From NCBI GenBank assembly GCA_964448105.1, contig CAYUVK010000002.1, forward strand, positions 1 to 64,000: 64,000 nucleotides of DNA. The letters are read 5' to 3'. Shown piece by piece: positions 36,250-45,239 of the stretch. The stretch is from CAVQBP01 sp964448105 (GTDB lineage Bacteria > Bacteroidota > Ignavibacteria > Ignavibacteriales > Ignavibacteriaceae). Within the stretch, counting starts at the first letter, position 1. The number at the start of each line of letters is the position of its first letter. A program made the translations under genes and the position numbers. Under the pieces are notes generated by a model. It had not been told where the DNA came from and ran no database searches. It was given only the letters and a program-made list of their open reading frames with translations.

Positions 36250-36360
36250 TTAAAAAAATGCTACTATTATTTTCCACCAACCAAATCCAGGATTAGGTGG
36301 GTAATCAGGGCTTTTAATATTTTTATTTTTTTTCATCTTTTTATTTTGATTGTTGTTCAT
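36250..36360 (-). CDS. Possible 36-residue small protein
   Basis: A short frame on the minus strand between mutM and the HPF fusion reads MNNNQNKKMKKNKNIKSPDY then PPNPGFGWWKIIVAFF and a stop. It has AGGAAAC about 11 bases before the ATG. The layout, a basic polar N terminus, a proline/glycine turn with two Trp and a short hydrophobic end, is not random-looking and could be a peripheral membrane peptide. Not recognised. It may also be the truncated front of a longer membrane protein. Confidence 0.35.
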   Translation of the reverse strand: MNNNQNKKMKKNKNIKSPDYPPNPGFGWWKIIVAFF

Positions 36361-36386
36361 TTCCAATTGTTTCCTATGAATTCAGT

Positions 36387-37181
36387 TCATTTTTTCTTCT
36401 GATGTTTATTACAGAAATATGAAGATCTTCCGCCAATTGTCTGTTTTTTAATTTTTCCACTGCATTTGGGACAATCTTCTCCCGGCTTTCTGTGAGTTAA
36501 TAAATAATTTCCGGGAAGTTCTTCATGATCTGCATTTACAGAAATAGCTTTCTTAAATACCGAATTCATTTTTTGATAAATTTTTTTTAAATCATCTTCA
36601 TTTAATTTTTTTATATTTGATCCGGGTTGTATATCCGCCTGAAATAGAATTTCATCCGCATAAATATTACCGATCCCGGCAAGAATACTTTGGTTCATTA
36701 AGCCGGTTTTTATTGAACCATTTCTATTGTTAAAAAGTTCACTGAATTCTTTAAAACTTAATTTATCTTCAATGGGATCAATTCCCAGTTTTTTCATCTT
36801 TATATATCCGGACAAATCATCAACAAGATCAATTCTTCCCAGCATCCGCATACAATCGTATGCAAGGTGATAACCGTTATCGAAATTTATTAATAATCTT
36901 ACATGTCCGGGTACGTCTTCTTTATTCTTATAATATTTTAAGTAACCTGTCATGCCAAAATGCATAGTAAGCCATTTCTTATTTGATAATCCCGCAAATA
37001 AATTTTTACCATGTCTTTTAGTTATTTTGAGCTTGCTTCCATTTAAATGTTTTTTCAGAGCCGCAGGGCTCACTCTTCCGATTATCTTTGAATTCTTTAC
37101 CTCAACTCCTATAATTTTTTTATGCAGGGAAGTAGAATTCAAATATTTTCTAAAATATTCCACATCAGGTAGTTCAGGCAT
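36387..37181 (-). CDS. Formamidopyrimidine-DNA glycosylase family protein (MutM/Nei-like)
   Basis: 264 residues. Base-excision DNA glycosylase/AP lyase. The N-terminal catalytic Pro-Glu is intact (MPELPDVE). Further motifs are KRHGKNLF with the catalytic Lys region, the LTMHFGMTGYL strand, the helix-two-turn-helix segment LAGIGNIYADEILFQA, and a C-terminal zinc finger CPKCSGKIKKQTIGGRSSYF then CNKH. The finger is C-x2-C-x16-C-x2-H: the usual fourth cysteine is replaced by His. Arg in GGRSSYF is the expected DNA contact. Specificity (8-oxoguanine or oxidised pyrimidines) cannot be decided. Confidence 0.9.
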   Translation of the reverse strand: MPELPDVEYFRKYLNSTSLHKKIIGVEVKNSKIIGRVSPAALKKHLNGSKLKITKRHGKNLFAGLSNKKWLTMHFGMTGYLKYYKNKEDVPGHVRLLINFDNGYHLAYDCMRMLGRIDLVDDLSGYIKMKKLGIDPIEDKLSFKEFSELFNNRNGSIKTGLMNQSILAGIGNIYADEILFQADIQPGSNIKKLNEDDLKKIYQKMNSVFKKAISVNADHEELPGNYLLTHRKPGEDCPKCSGKIKKQTIGGRSSYFCNKHQKKK

Positions 37182-37391
37182 AATTATCTCGAATTTATTA
37201 TTAAGTATTTTACTATTCTATGCTGCAAATTTTTTAACCGGATGTCAAATAGTCTATTTTTTTGTGATCTAAAATATTTCCATATATGTATAAATATTAT
37301 AAATATAACTATAAGTTATTAGAGATCGTGTGAAAGGGGGTACTATCTTTATCTAATCTGGACGTTTAAAGGTGAGATTAAGATTTAAATT

Positions 37392-37422
37392 ACCTCCTTT
37401 TATCCAGAATATAAAAGGAGGT
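37392..37422. terminator. Terminator-like palindrome downstream of gpmA
   Basis: ACCTCCTTTTAT, a seven-base loop and ATAAAAGGAGGT form a perfect 12-bp stem 24 bases after the gpmA stop. The U-run expected on the minus strand is weak, so termination efficiency is uncertain. The rest of 37182-37445 holds no gene I can see. Confidence 0.6.
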
Positions 37423-37445
37423 TTTCATAACAAAAATAGATAAGA

Positions 37446-38192
37446 TTATTTAGCTTTCCCCTGGTTTGCAACTGCTTTTGCTTTTTTCTCTATTTCGGCA
37501 GCATCACCTAAATAATAATGTTTAATAGGTTTTAGTTTTTCATCAAGTTCATAAACAAGAGGTACACCGGTCGGAATATTTAATCCTACAATTTCTTCAT
37601 CGGGTATATTATCCAAATATTTTACTAATGCCCTTAAGCTGTTTCCGTGAGCGGCAATAAGCACCTTTTTGCCGGTTTTTATTGTTGGTTCAATCGTGTT
37701 TTTCCAGTAAGGAACAAAACGATTTACGGTATCTTTTAAGCATTCAGTCAGCGGTAATTCTTTTTCTGAAAGATCTTTATATCTCGGATCTTTACCGGGA
37801 TACCGTTTGTCGTTTTCTTCAAGTGCCGGAGGCTGTATATCATAGCTCCTTCTCCAGATATGAACCTGTTCATCGCCGTATTTTGCAGCAGTTTCTGCCT
37901 TGTTTAAACCCTGCAATGCACCGTAATGTCTTTCATTTAATCTCCAAGATCTTACGACCGGAATCCACATTAAATCGAGTTCATCAAGAACAATCCATAA
38001 AGTTCTTATTGCTCTTTTTAAAACTGAAGTATAAGCGATATCAAAAGTATATCCTTCTGCCTTTAATAACTCCCCGCCTTTTTTTGCTTCTTTTATTCCT
38101 TGCTCTGAAAGATCTACATCTGTCCAACCGGTAAATAAATTTTCTTTGTTCCAAACACTTTCACCATGTCGAATTAAAACTAATTTGATCAT
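37446..38192 (-). CDS. gpmA: 2,3-bisphosphoglycerate-dependent phosphoglycerate mutase
   Basis: 248 residues. Interconverts 3- and 2-phosphoglycerate in glycolysis. The phospho-histidine motif LIRHGESVWNKENLFTGW, the substrate segment RLNERHYGALQGLNKAE and the second catalytic His in LIAAHGNSLRALVKYL are all in place, and the length equals E. coli GpmA (250). The ATG has AAAGGAGAAAGA upstream. It is a single gene between mutM and nhaA, followed by a palindrome that may terminate it. Confidence 0.97.
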   Translation of the reverse strand: MIKLVLIRHGESVWNKENLFTGWTDVDLSEQGIKEAKKGGELLKAEGYTFDIAYTSVLKRAIRTLWIVLDELDLMWIPVVRSWRLNERHYGALQGLNKAETAAKYGDEQVHIWRRSYDIQPPALEENDKRYPGKDPRYKDLSEKELPLTECLKDTVNRFVPYWKNTIEPTIKTGKKVLIAAHGNSLRALVKYLDNIPDEEIVGLNIPTGVPLVYELDEKLKPIKHYYLGDAAEIEKKAKAVANQGKAK

Positions 38193-38282
38193 TCTTTCTC
38201 CTTTGTTTACGATAATATTTAAAAAATCAACCTTAAATTTAATAATAAATTTAATCTATTTTTATAAACACAATTCAAGTAC

Positions 38283-39632
38283 TTACTTCATCACTTCTGT
38301 ATTTTCAATTTCCGGATTTTTACTGATACTTAAAATAATAAAACCTATAACGCCGGTTATTAGAGATGCCAATAATATTCCTACTTTTGCAATATCTATT
38401 AATTCATTATCCACGAAAGCTAAATTTGTAATAAATAATGACATCGTAAAACCAATTCCCGCAAGAATTCCTGCGCCGTATAAATTTTTCCAATTTACCC
38501 CAGCCGGTTTTGATGATAGTCCCAACTTGATAGACAACCAGGAGAACAAGAAAATTCCCAGTTGTTTTCCAAGAAATAGTCCGACAATAATTCCGGCGCT
38601 TATAGAGTTTAATAGTGATTCAACAAATCCTTCTCCAAGTGAGACACCAGCGTTGGCAAATGCAAATAAAGGCATAATTAGAAATGATACCCAGGGAGCT
38701 AAGCCATGTTCAAACCTTTGAAGCGGAGTTAAAATTCTTTCACTATTCTTTTCAATTTCATGTACATAAGTTTGTCGGTCCTCATTAGTTAATACGTCCT
38801 GTCCTTCTTCGCCTACTTCATCAAAATCCTGAAGCAGTTTTTTGTTTCTTTCCAGGAATTCCTTTGTGTTTATCCTTGAGGCGGAAGGAATTGTAAATGC
38901 AAGCAAAACTCCTGCTATTGTTGCATGTACTCCCGATTTTAAAAATGCCAGCCATAATCCTATTCCAAGTATAGTGTATATTAAAAGATTTCTTACACCG
39001 AGCAAATTAACTGCAATTAATATTACTAAAATCCCACCAGCAATTGCAAGACTTACAAAGGAAATTTCAGCCGTATAAAAAAATGCAATAACCAGCACGG
39101 CACCGATGTCATCAGCAATTGCAAGTGCAATAACAAAAATTTTTAATGCAGTAGGAACTTTTGAACCGAGAATAGCCATGATACCTATTACAAAAGCAAT
39201 GTCGGTAGCCATTGGAATTCCCCACCCTGATGCACCTTCTCCACCTGCATTAAATAATAAATAAATTCCTGCAGGGAACAACATTCCGCCCAATGCTGCA
39301 GCTACAGGCAACGAAGCTTTTTTAAATGAAGATAGTTCTCCTACTAGGAACTCCCTTTTAATTTCCAGTCCTACAACAAAAAAGAATATTACCATTAATC
39401 CGTCATTTATCCAGTGATGCAATGAATAGTCTAAACCGGTTTCATTTATATTAAAAGAAACCTTTGTATGCCATACATGAAAGTAGGATTCTGAAAAAGG
39501 AGAGTTTGCCCATAAAAGAGCGAGTACCGTACAAATTAATAACAATATACCTCCCGAGGCTTCGGTATGAATAAATTCCTGAAAAGGGCGGACTATTATT
39601 GAAATAGGGGGGTCGGTTTTTATTTTTTTCAT
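38283..39632 (-). CDS. nhaA: Na+/H+ antiporter NhaA
   Basis: 449 residues, inner-membrane sodium/proton exchange for pH and salt balance. About twelve membrane helices; the ion-binding pair of aspartates lies in LAIADDIGAVLVIAFF. The N-terminal FIHTEASGGILLLICTVLALLWANS and GLEIKREFLVGEL motifs are standard. A long cytoplasmic loop (about residues 270-305, rich in Glu, GEEGQDVLTNEDR) is larger than in E. coli NhaA (388 residues) and accounts for most of the extra length. AAAGGC lies upstream of the ATG. A 162-base gap to a divergent small gene holds its promoter. Confidence 0.95.
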   Translation of the reverse strand: MKKIKTDPPISIIVRPFQEFIHTEASGGILLLICTVLALLWANSPFSESYFHVWHTKVSFNINETGLDYSLHHWINDGLMVIFFFVVGLEIKREFLVGELSSFKKASLPVAAALGGMLFPAGIYLLFNAGGEGASGWGIPMATDIAFVIGIMAILGSKVPTALKIFVIALAIADDIGAVLVIAFFYTAEISFVSLAIAGGILVILIAVNLLGVRNLLIYTILGIGLWLAFLKSGVHATIAGVLLAFTIPSASRINTKEFLERNKKLLQDFDEVGEEGQDVLTNEDRQTYVHEIEKNSERILTPLQRFEHGLAPWVSFLIMPLFAFANAGVSLGEGFVESLLNSISAGIIVGLFLGKQLGIFLFSWLSIKLGLSSKPAGVNWKNLYGAGILAGIGFTMSLFITNLAFVDNELIDIAKVGILLASLITGVIGFIILSISKNPEIENTEVMK

Positions 39633-39794
39633 ATTTCAGCCTTTGAAATTTATTCGAATATTTTAATATTGCATTTATCGTAAATTATTTCGGGCAGATT
39701 TTTATTTATTTCATCATATTGAAAAATAAAATACGATGAAATATATTCTTTAAATATTGATAAAAAACAATTCTTCAAAATAAAAGGGAGTCAA

Positions 39795-40133
39795 ATGAAA
39801 TATTTATCCATATTCATTTTTTTTATGTTGTCTACTTTTATTACCGCTCAAAATAAAATTGATGAGGAAATTAATTCTGCATATCTAAATGCAAAGAAAG
39901 GAATTTATTGGGCTTTGTCAAATATTCCTGAACAAAAGAATAGGCTGAATAATGATCTTATTGCCGATGACAAATTATATTGCAATGTTAAATTGGATAA
40001 AAAAGTAAACGGAGTAAAAATCGAATCAACAGGATTTTTTAATTCTAACCAGGTTATAGTAATTATTTACAAATCATATGATAGTCTGATTGAGGAAGGA
40101 TTTATAGAAAAGAAGAAGAACGAAACAAAATGA
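39795..40133 (+). CDS. Small exported protein of unknown function
   Basis: 112 residues with a signal peptide (MKYLSIFIFFMLSTFITAQ) and a mature part of about 93 residues. The mature part has an amphipathic N-terminal helix (DEEINSAYLNAKKGIYWALSN), then alternating strands (KLYCNVKLDKKVNGVKIEST). It has a single Cys and a lysine-rich end. AAGGGAG precedes the ATG. It is divergent from nhaA and converges on the Rrf2 gene with only 14 bases between stops. No family recognised. Confidence 0.65.
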   Translation: MKYLSIFIFFMLSTFITAQNKIDEEINSAYLNAKKGIYWALSNIPEQKNRLNNDLIADDKLYCNVKLDKKVNGVKIESTGFFNSNQVIVIIYKSYDSLIEEGFIEKKKNETK

Positions 40134-40147
40134 CGAAGTCAAATAAA

Positions 40148-40630
40148 CTAGTTAGTTGAAATCTTAGGAATCTCAACTTCATCGGATAAATTAATTGCAA
40201 TAGTTCTTACTTCTTCTTCACTTCCTAAAAGATTTTGTAGAGTAGTTTTGCTTAATACTCCATCCAGCAAATTTTGAATTATGCTCCAGAGGGAACGGAT
40301 GGAACAATCAATTGTATGAGTACAAATAGTTTCAATTCCACTATGATTTTCACAAAAACCGGATTCAAAAAGCTTGCCTCCTAAAACGGCCATTACTTCT
40401 CCGATAATTATTTCATTTGCCCTCCGGGCTAATTTATAACCGCCAGTTTGTCCGCGTGAACTCTCAACAAAACCACCTAATCTTAAAATTCTTAAAATCT
40501 TTCCAACGTGTGCTTCCGACAATCCTTCCAGCTGGCTTATTTCTGGAATAGTGAGACCATTTGGAGAATTGGATTTGCCGATCCTTATCAAGCATCTTAA
40601 ACCATACTCTTCCTGTGAGCTGAATTTCAT
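40148..40630 (-). CDS. Rrf2-family transcriptional regulator, likely Fe-S sensing
   Basis: 160 residues. An N-terminal winged helix (SSQEEYGLRCLIRIG; ISQLEGLSEAHVGKILRIL; GQTGGYKLARRANEI) is followed by a region with three cysteines at 93, 103 and 109 (FCENHSG...ICTHTIDC). This is the place where IscR and SufR hold an Fe-S cluster, though the spacing differs from IscR. It is the last gene in the direction of the suf block, 22 bases after the VOC gene. A role as feedback regulator of the suf genes is therefore likely, by analogy with IscR/SufR. No clear Shine-Dalgarno is seen. Confidence 0.85.
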   Translation of the reverse strand: MKFSSQEEYGLRCLIRIGKSNSPNGLTIPEISQLEGLSEAHVGKILRILRLGGFVESSRGQTGGYKLARRANEIIIGEVMAVLGGKLFESGFCENHSGIETICTHTIDCSIRSLWSIIQNLLDGVLSKTTLQNLLGSEEEVRTIAINLSDEVEIPKISTN

Positions 40631-40652
40631 TTTGTTTTACTTTTTATTAAAA

Positions 40653-41027
40653 TTATTTTTTTGAATGAATAGCAATCCGGTTGCCTTCAGTATCCAAAAA
40701 CATACCCATATATCCAATATCTTCACTTATTATTTTTTTCTGTATTAAGATTTTTCCACCTGCAGATTCAACATTTTCCAATTCATTTTTTAAATCACCT
40801 GATGGTGAACTAAAATAAATGAGAATGCCGTCCTGTGAAGGTTTATAAAATTTCTCATCATACACTAATAAACTGGGCGCACTTGGTTTATCGGCAAATG
40901 GAAACCACGCCATATCGGAACCATCAAATTTATGTCTTCCAAGATTAAATCCGAAAACCGTTTCATAAAATTTTATAGCCTGTTTCATATTGGCAACGTG
41001 GATTTCAAACCAGCCGACCGCGTTCAC
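40653..41027 (-). CDS. VOC-family (glyoxalase/bleomycin-resistance fold) protein
   Basis: 124 residues with the two babbab modules of the vicinal oxygen chelate fold: VGWFEIHVANMKQAIKFYETVFGF at the front and DIGYMGMFLDTEGNRIAIHSKK at the end. Possible metal ligands are the His in EIHV and the Glu in DTEGN. The substrate is unknown; members include lyases, dioxygenases and drug-binding proteins. It starts at GTG. It sits between the bacilliredoxin and Rrf2 genes in the suf direction, a position that suggests stress-related expression without proving a role in cluster assembly. Confidence 0.8.
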   Translation of the reverse strand: MNAVGWFEIHVANMKQAIKFYETVFGFNLGRHKFDGSDMAWFPFADKPSAPSLLVYDEKFYKPSQDGILIYFSSPSGDLKNELENVESAGGKILIQKKIISEDIGYMGMFLDTEGNRIAIHSKK

Positions 41028-41087
41028 ATTTAATTCAATTCTTTTTATCTCTCAGCAGGGAATGCATAATATACGTTCCCTGCATTT

Positions 41088-41627
41088 TTAATTTTTATCT
41101 GAAAACAGCGGAATTTTTGATCCGCAAGCTTTAGCATACATTACTTTAGCAAAATTTTCAGGACTAATTGAAGGACCTTTTCTTGAGCAATATTCACTGA
41201 AAACACATTTTAATTCATTAGCAATTGTCTCAGGACCATTCCCTTCAATATCATAGCGCTGCATAAAGTATATTAATTTTCCGTTTTTAAATAAACCGAC
41301 GCTTGGTGAAGAAGGAGGATATTCTGCAACATACTGACGAATTTTATCAACGGCATCTCTTTCCTGTCCGGCAAATCCAGTGTATAATTTATCGGGAATA
41401 ATATCATTCTGTAAAGCTAGCGAAACACCCGGACGAGCAGACCCGGCTGCACAACCGCAAACTGAATTAATCATGACTAAAATTGTTTTATCATCCTGAA
41501 CATTAATAGCTTTATCAACATCTTGAGGTGTAAGCAATTCTTTAAAACCGACAGCTACTAATTCATCTCTCATCGGTTGAACTGCTTCTTGATCATAAAT
41601 CGGCGGTCGTGAAACGATATTAAACAT
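41088..41627 (-). CDS. BrxA/BrxB-type bacilliredoxin (DUF1094)
   Basis: 179 residues. Thiol-disulphide protein of the YphP/YqiW group, with the CGC active site in INSVCGCAAGSARPGVSLAL, the N-terminal YDQEAVQPMRDELVAVGF and the conserved QERDAVDKIRQYVAEYPPSSPS. In Firmicutes these remove bacillithiol from mixed disulphides; family members in the Bacteroidota/Chlorobi group imply a bacillithiol-like thiol. There is good ribosome binding (AAGGAGTAAC). Its place in the suf block suggests repair of thiolated cluster-assembly proteins, which is inference. About 35 residues longer than B. subtilis YphP. Confidence 0.88.
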   Translation of the reverse strand: MFNIVSRPPIYDQEAVQPMRDELVAVGFKELLTPQDVDKAINVQDDKTILVMINSVCGCAAGSARPGVSLALQNDIIPDKLYTGFAGQERDAVDKIRQYVAEYPPSSPSVGLFKNGKLIYFMQRYDIEGNGPETIANELKCVFSEYCSRKGPSISPENFAKVMYAKACGSKIPLFSDKN

Positions 41628-41749
41628 ATGTTACTCCTTACTTATTATATATCATTTATTATTTTTATAATCATTTAATCATTTCTACTGAAAGTTCAAG
41701 TTCATGTGTAAGTTCAAGAAAACCACTTGAACCTACTTTTAAACTTTTA

Positions 41750-42082
41750 TTACATAAATCCCAATTCTAATTTTGCCACTTCGGACATCATGTCTTTATC
41801 CCATGGAGGATTCCAGACTAATTCAATATTTACATCATCAACTTCGGGAATAGTTTTTATTTTACTTTCAACTTCCGGGGGTAAAGAACCGGCAACAGGA
41901 CAAGCAGGTGACGTTAATGTCATTTTAACATTTACGTCTGCACCGCTGTTTTTGGAATTACTTATTCTAATTTCGTAAATCAATCCTAATTCGAATATAT
42001 CTACAGGTATTTCCGGATCATAACAGGTTTTTAATACCTGAATTACTTTTTCTTCGAGCTCTTGTTTATTTATTTCAGACAT
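41750..42082 (-). CDS. sufT: SufT-like MIP18/DUF59 Fe-S assembly factor
   Basis: 110 residues of the MIP18 (DUF59) family with the motif YDPEIPVDIFELGLIYEI and a cysteine in TSPACPVAGSLPPEVE, the expected active-site region. SufT-like proteins help mature Fe-S enzymes under high demand and commonly lie in suf operons. It is three bases from sufU and 122 bases before the bacilliredoxin gene. The gap between them holds degenerate AAGTTCAAGT-type repeats. Confidence 0.9.
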   Translation of the reverse strand: MSEINKQELEEKVIQVLKTCYDPEIPVDIFELGLIYEIRISNSKNSGADVNVKMTLTSPACPVAGSLPPEVESKIKTIPEVDDVNIELVWNPPWDKDMMSEVAKLELGFM

Positions 42083-42085
42083 AAA

Positions 42086-42547
42086 TTACTCTGTAGTTAC
42101 ATTTTTATTTTCATCTTCATTTACAGCCGACATCATTGTATGCCATGCCAGGCTTGCACATTTCACTCTAACAGGAAACTCACGAACGCCCGCAAATACG
42201 GCTAATTTTCCAAGTTCATCCAAATCAAAATTATCATCTAATTTTCCGGTAATTAAATTGTGAAACTTATTAAATAATTCCTCAGCTTCATGAACGGTTT
42301 TTCCTTTTACAATTGAACTCATTAATGAAGCAGAAGCTTTTGAAATAGCACAGCCGGATCCTTGAAATGAAATATCTTTAATTAAATTATTTTCAACAAT
42401 TAAATAAATATTTATTCTATCTCCGCATAAAGGATTATATCCTTCTGCACTTTTATTTGCATCTTCAATCTTTCTAAAGTTTCTCGGGCTCTTATTATGA
42501 TCTAAAATCACCTGCTGATAAAGTTCTCTTAATTCGGAATTAATCAC
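42086..42547 (-). CDS. sufU: SufU-type sulphur transfer / scaffold protein
   Basis: 153 residues of the IscU/NifU-N fold with the three cysteines in YNPLCGDRI, GSGCAISKAS and VKCASLAWHTM, the pattern of SufU, which accepts persulphide from SufS and binds zinc. The SufU-specific insertion between the second and third cysteines (KFHNLITGKLDDNFDLDELGKL) is present. It overlaps sufS by four bases (ATGA), so the two are translationally coupled as in Bacillus-type suf operons. A separate SufE is encoded at 3413. Confidence 0.93.
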   Translation of the reverse strand: MINSELRELYQQVILDHNKSPRNFRKIEDANKSAEGYNPLCGDRINIYLIVENNLIKDISFQGSGCAISKASASLMSSIVKGKTVHEAEELFNKFHNLITGKLDDNFDLDELGKLAVFAGVREFPVRVKCASLAWHTMMSAVNEDENKNVTTE

Positions 42548-43794
42548 TTAAAAACCTCTGCAATTTTTTTCAATCCGTTTGTTAGAATATCAATTTCATA
42601 TTTTGTATTGTACATTGCGAAAGACGCTCTAGTTGTAGCAGGAATATTATACCTGTCCATTACCGGCTGGGTACAATGATGTCCCGTTCTTACAGCTACA
42701 CCTTCAAAATCCAAAAATGTTCCGATATCGTGCGGATGAATATTATCAAATACAAAAGAGAGAACAGCGCTTTTTTCTGTTGCATTTCCAATTATTTTTA
42801 ATCCTTCTACTCGAGATAATGATTTAGTTGCATAATCTAAAAGTTCTCTTTCGTGTTTAGATATTATTTCCAGTCCAATATTTGAGATATAATCTAATGC
42901 AGTTCCTAACCCAACAGCACCTGCAATATTGGAAGTGCCTGCTTCAAATTTAAAAGGGAGTTCATTATAAGTTGATTTTTCAAAAGTCACTTTTGAGATC
43001 ATATCTCCGCCGCCCATAAAAGGAGGCATCCTGTCTAATAAATTTTCTTTTCCATATAAAACTCCAATTCCAGTCGGACCGTAAATTTTGTGGCCGGAAA
43101 ATGCTAGGAAATCACAATCTAATTCCCGAACATTTACAGGTAAATGATTTACTGCCTGCGCAGCATCAATTAAAACAGGGATATTATATTTATGCGCTGT
43201 TTCAATAATTTGTTTTACAGGATTAACTGTTCCTAATGAATTGGAAACATACACAACAGAAACAATTTTTGTTTTTTCGGAAATTAACTTTTCAAATTCT
43301 TCAACATTTATTTCACCTTCATCAGTTATAGGAATAACTTTTATTACAGCTTTTTTTTCAGCGGCAATTAATTGCCAGGGAACAATGTTAGAATGATGCT
43401 CCATACCGGAAATGATAATTTCATCACCATTATTTAAATTGTTCCTTCCAAAAGAATTAGCAACAAGGTTTATAGATTCGGTTGCTCCCCGTGTGAAAAC
43501 TATTTCCTTTTCACTCGAAGCATTTATAAAATTCTTAACCTTAGTCCGTGCATTTTCAAAAGCATCTGTTGCTGTTACGCTTAAATAATGAACTCCTCTA
43601 TGTATATTGGAATTTATTGTGGAATAGTATTTAACAATACTGTCAATAACTGCTTGAGGTTTTTGAGTGGTTGCAGCATTGTCAAGATAGCATAAAGGTT
43701 TCCCGTGAACTAATTCTTTAAGAATAGGAAAATCCTTTCTTATCTTTTCAACATCAAAAGATACTTTTTCAATATGAGGAGTTTCTACTTTCAT
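42544..43794 (-). CDS. sufS: Cysteine desulphurase SufS
   Basis: 416 residues, PLP enzyme that takes sulphur from cysteine. The PLP-binding Lys lies in FSGHKIYGPTGIGVLYG, the catalytic Cys in RTGHHCTQPVMDRY, with the N-terminal YLDNAATTQKPQAVID and the NIHRGVHYLS motif. The group II (SufS-type) length and motifs separate it from IscS. Coupled to sufU by a four-base overlap. An 18-bp imperfect hairpin lies in the gap to sufD upstream. Confidence 0.96.
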   Translation of the reverse strand: MKVETPHIEKVSFDVEKIRKDFPILKELVHGKPLCYLDNAATTQKPQAVIDSIVKYYSTINSNIHRGVHYLSVTATDAFENARTKVKNFINASSEKEIVFTRGATESINLVANSFGRNNLNNGDEIIISGMEHHSNIVPWQLIAAEKKAVIKVIPITDEGEINVEEFEKLISEKTKIVSVVYVSNSLGTVNPVKQIIETAHKYNIPVLIDAAQAVNHLPVNVRELDCDFLAFSGHKIYGPTGIGVLYGKENLLDRMPPFMGGGDMISKVTFEKSTYNELPFKFEAGTSNIAGAVGLGTALDYISNIGLEIISKHERELLDYATKSLSRVEGLKIIGNATEKSAVLSFVFDNIHPHDIGTFLDFEGVAVRTGHHCTQPVMDRYNIPATTRASFAMYNTKYEIDILTNGLKKIAEVFK

Positions 43795-43838
43795 TTTCTT
43801 TATTCATTTATGATTACTGATGCTTGATACTCGATTTT

Positions 43839-43878
43839 GGATGCTTGATACTTGATACATATCGAGCATCAAGAATCC
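43839..43878. repeat. Imperfect hairpin between sufD and sufS
   Basis: GGATGCTTGATACTTGAT and ATCGAGCATCAAGAATCC pair with three mismatches around a four-base loop. The sequence is made of degenerate GATACTTGAT / GATGCTTGAT units. It lies within the suf transcript and could affect processing between sufD and sufS. Confidence 0.6.
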
Positions 43879-43892
43879 AGCATCGAGAATCT

Positions 43893-45215
43893 TTAGCTAT
43901 TAAATCTTTTATTTAAAATTTCTTCGAGATAATTTCTTACTTCATTAATTTTTATCGATTTTATGACATCGCTTGCAAATGCGCGGATTAAAATTGTGCG
44001 AGCTGTTTCTTCACCTATGCCTCTTGATTTCAAATAGAACATTGCCTCCGAATCGAGCTGTCCTATAGTTGCACCATGTGAACATTTAACATCGTCGGCA
44101 AAAATTTCAAGCTGAGGTTTTGTATTTATCAAAGCGCTGTCGGATAAAATGATATTATTATTTTCCTGGAATGCATTTGTCTTTTGTGCATCTTTTCTAA
44201 CCATTACTTTACCGTTAAAAACACCTCTCGATTTATCATCAAGGATTCCTTTGTAATGCTCGTGGCTGTTACAGTGAGGTTTTGCATGATCAATCATTGA
44301 ATGAATATCAAACAATTGTGTTCCGGTTGTTAAGAACAATCCATTCAATATACATTCACCGCCTTCATTATTAAATCGGGTATTGAAATCATTGCGGGAA
44401 ATATCACCGCCGGTAGAAATCAAATGTGAAGTGAAATTACTATTTCTTTCCTGGTCAACTTCCATTCGAGCGATATGAAAAGCATTTTTACTTTCTTCCT
44501 GAAGCTTTATATGATCAACAATTGCATTTTCATCAGCAACTACTTCAGTAACAGTGTTAGTAAAATAAGTGCAGTCTTCAAATGAAGTATAATGTTCTAT
44601 AATAGTTGCCTGTGAATTTTTGCCTGCAACAAATAAATTTCTCGGCTGAATCAGAAGTTTTTCTTCTTTACAATCGGAGAGAAAAAGGACGTGAATCGGA
44701 TGCTCAATTATTTTCCCGTCAGGAATGTAAACAAACACGCCATCTTTTATAAATGCGGTGCTTAACGCAGTGAATATATGATTTTTATAATCTGCATATT
44801 GACCAAAATGTTTTTTTACTATTGAAGAATGATTGCTGATTGCAGATGCAATATTACTTACTATAACATCTTTGGGTAAATCCTGAATATTAGAAAGTTC
44901 TTCGGAATAATGACCATTGATAAATACAAGCAGACTATGCTCCATCTTATCAAACAAAAACTTTTGGATTTTTTCCGGCTGAATAGGAGCAATTTTTTTC
45001 TTAGGATCAACAGGCTTGAAATTATATTTAAGAAGGGGATCAATATTCGTGTATTTCCAATCTTCATCTTTTAAAGAAGGGAATTTCAAATCCGAGAAAT
45101 ATGAAATAGCATCTCTTCTTAAAGAATGGATAGTGTTTGAATCACCATTCAAGTTTCTTTCAAGATGCTCAAACTTTTGTATATACCAATTTTTTAAATC
45201 TAAAATTTTATCCAT
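43893..45215 (-). CDS. sufD: SufD, Fe-S scaffold subunit
   Basis: 440 residues. Partner of SufB and SufC in the SufBC2D scaffold; holds the structural beta-helix and the C-terminal His/Cys region. LMVRKDAQKTNAFQENNNIILS and DDVKCSHGATIGQLDSEAMFYLKSRGI are the family core; the His in CSHGAT corresponds to the conserved SufD cluster-site His. TTGGAGATTT precedes the start. The gap to sufC contains a double-hairpin repeat. Confidence 0.95.
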   Translation of the reverse strand: MDKILDLKNWYIQKFEHLERNLNGDSNTIHSLRRDAISYFSDLKFPSLKDEDWKYTNIDPLLKYNFKPVDPKKKIAPIQPEKIQKFLFDKMEHSLLVFINGHYSEELSNIQDLPKDVIVSNIASAISNHSSIVKKHFGQYADYKNHIFTALSTAFIKDGVFVYIPDGKIIEHPIHVLFLSDCKEEKLLIQPRNLFVAGKNSQATIIEHYTSFEDCTYFTNTVTEVVADENAIVDHIKLQEESKNAFHIARMEVDQERNSNFTSHLISTGGDISRNDFNTRFNNEGGECILNGLFLTTGTQLFDIHSMIDHAKPHCNSHEHYKGILDDKSRGVFNGKVMVRKDAQKTNAFQENNNIILSDSALINTKPQLEIFADDVKCSHGATIGQLDSEAMFYLKSRGIGEETARTILIRAFASDVIKSIKINEVRNYLEEILNKRFNS

Positions 45216-45239
45216 ATTTTTTAAATCTCCAATTAAGAT

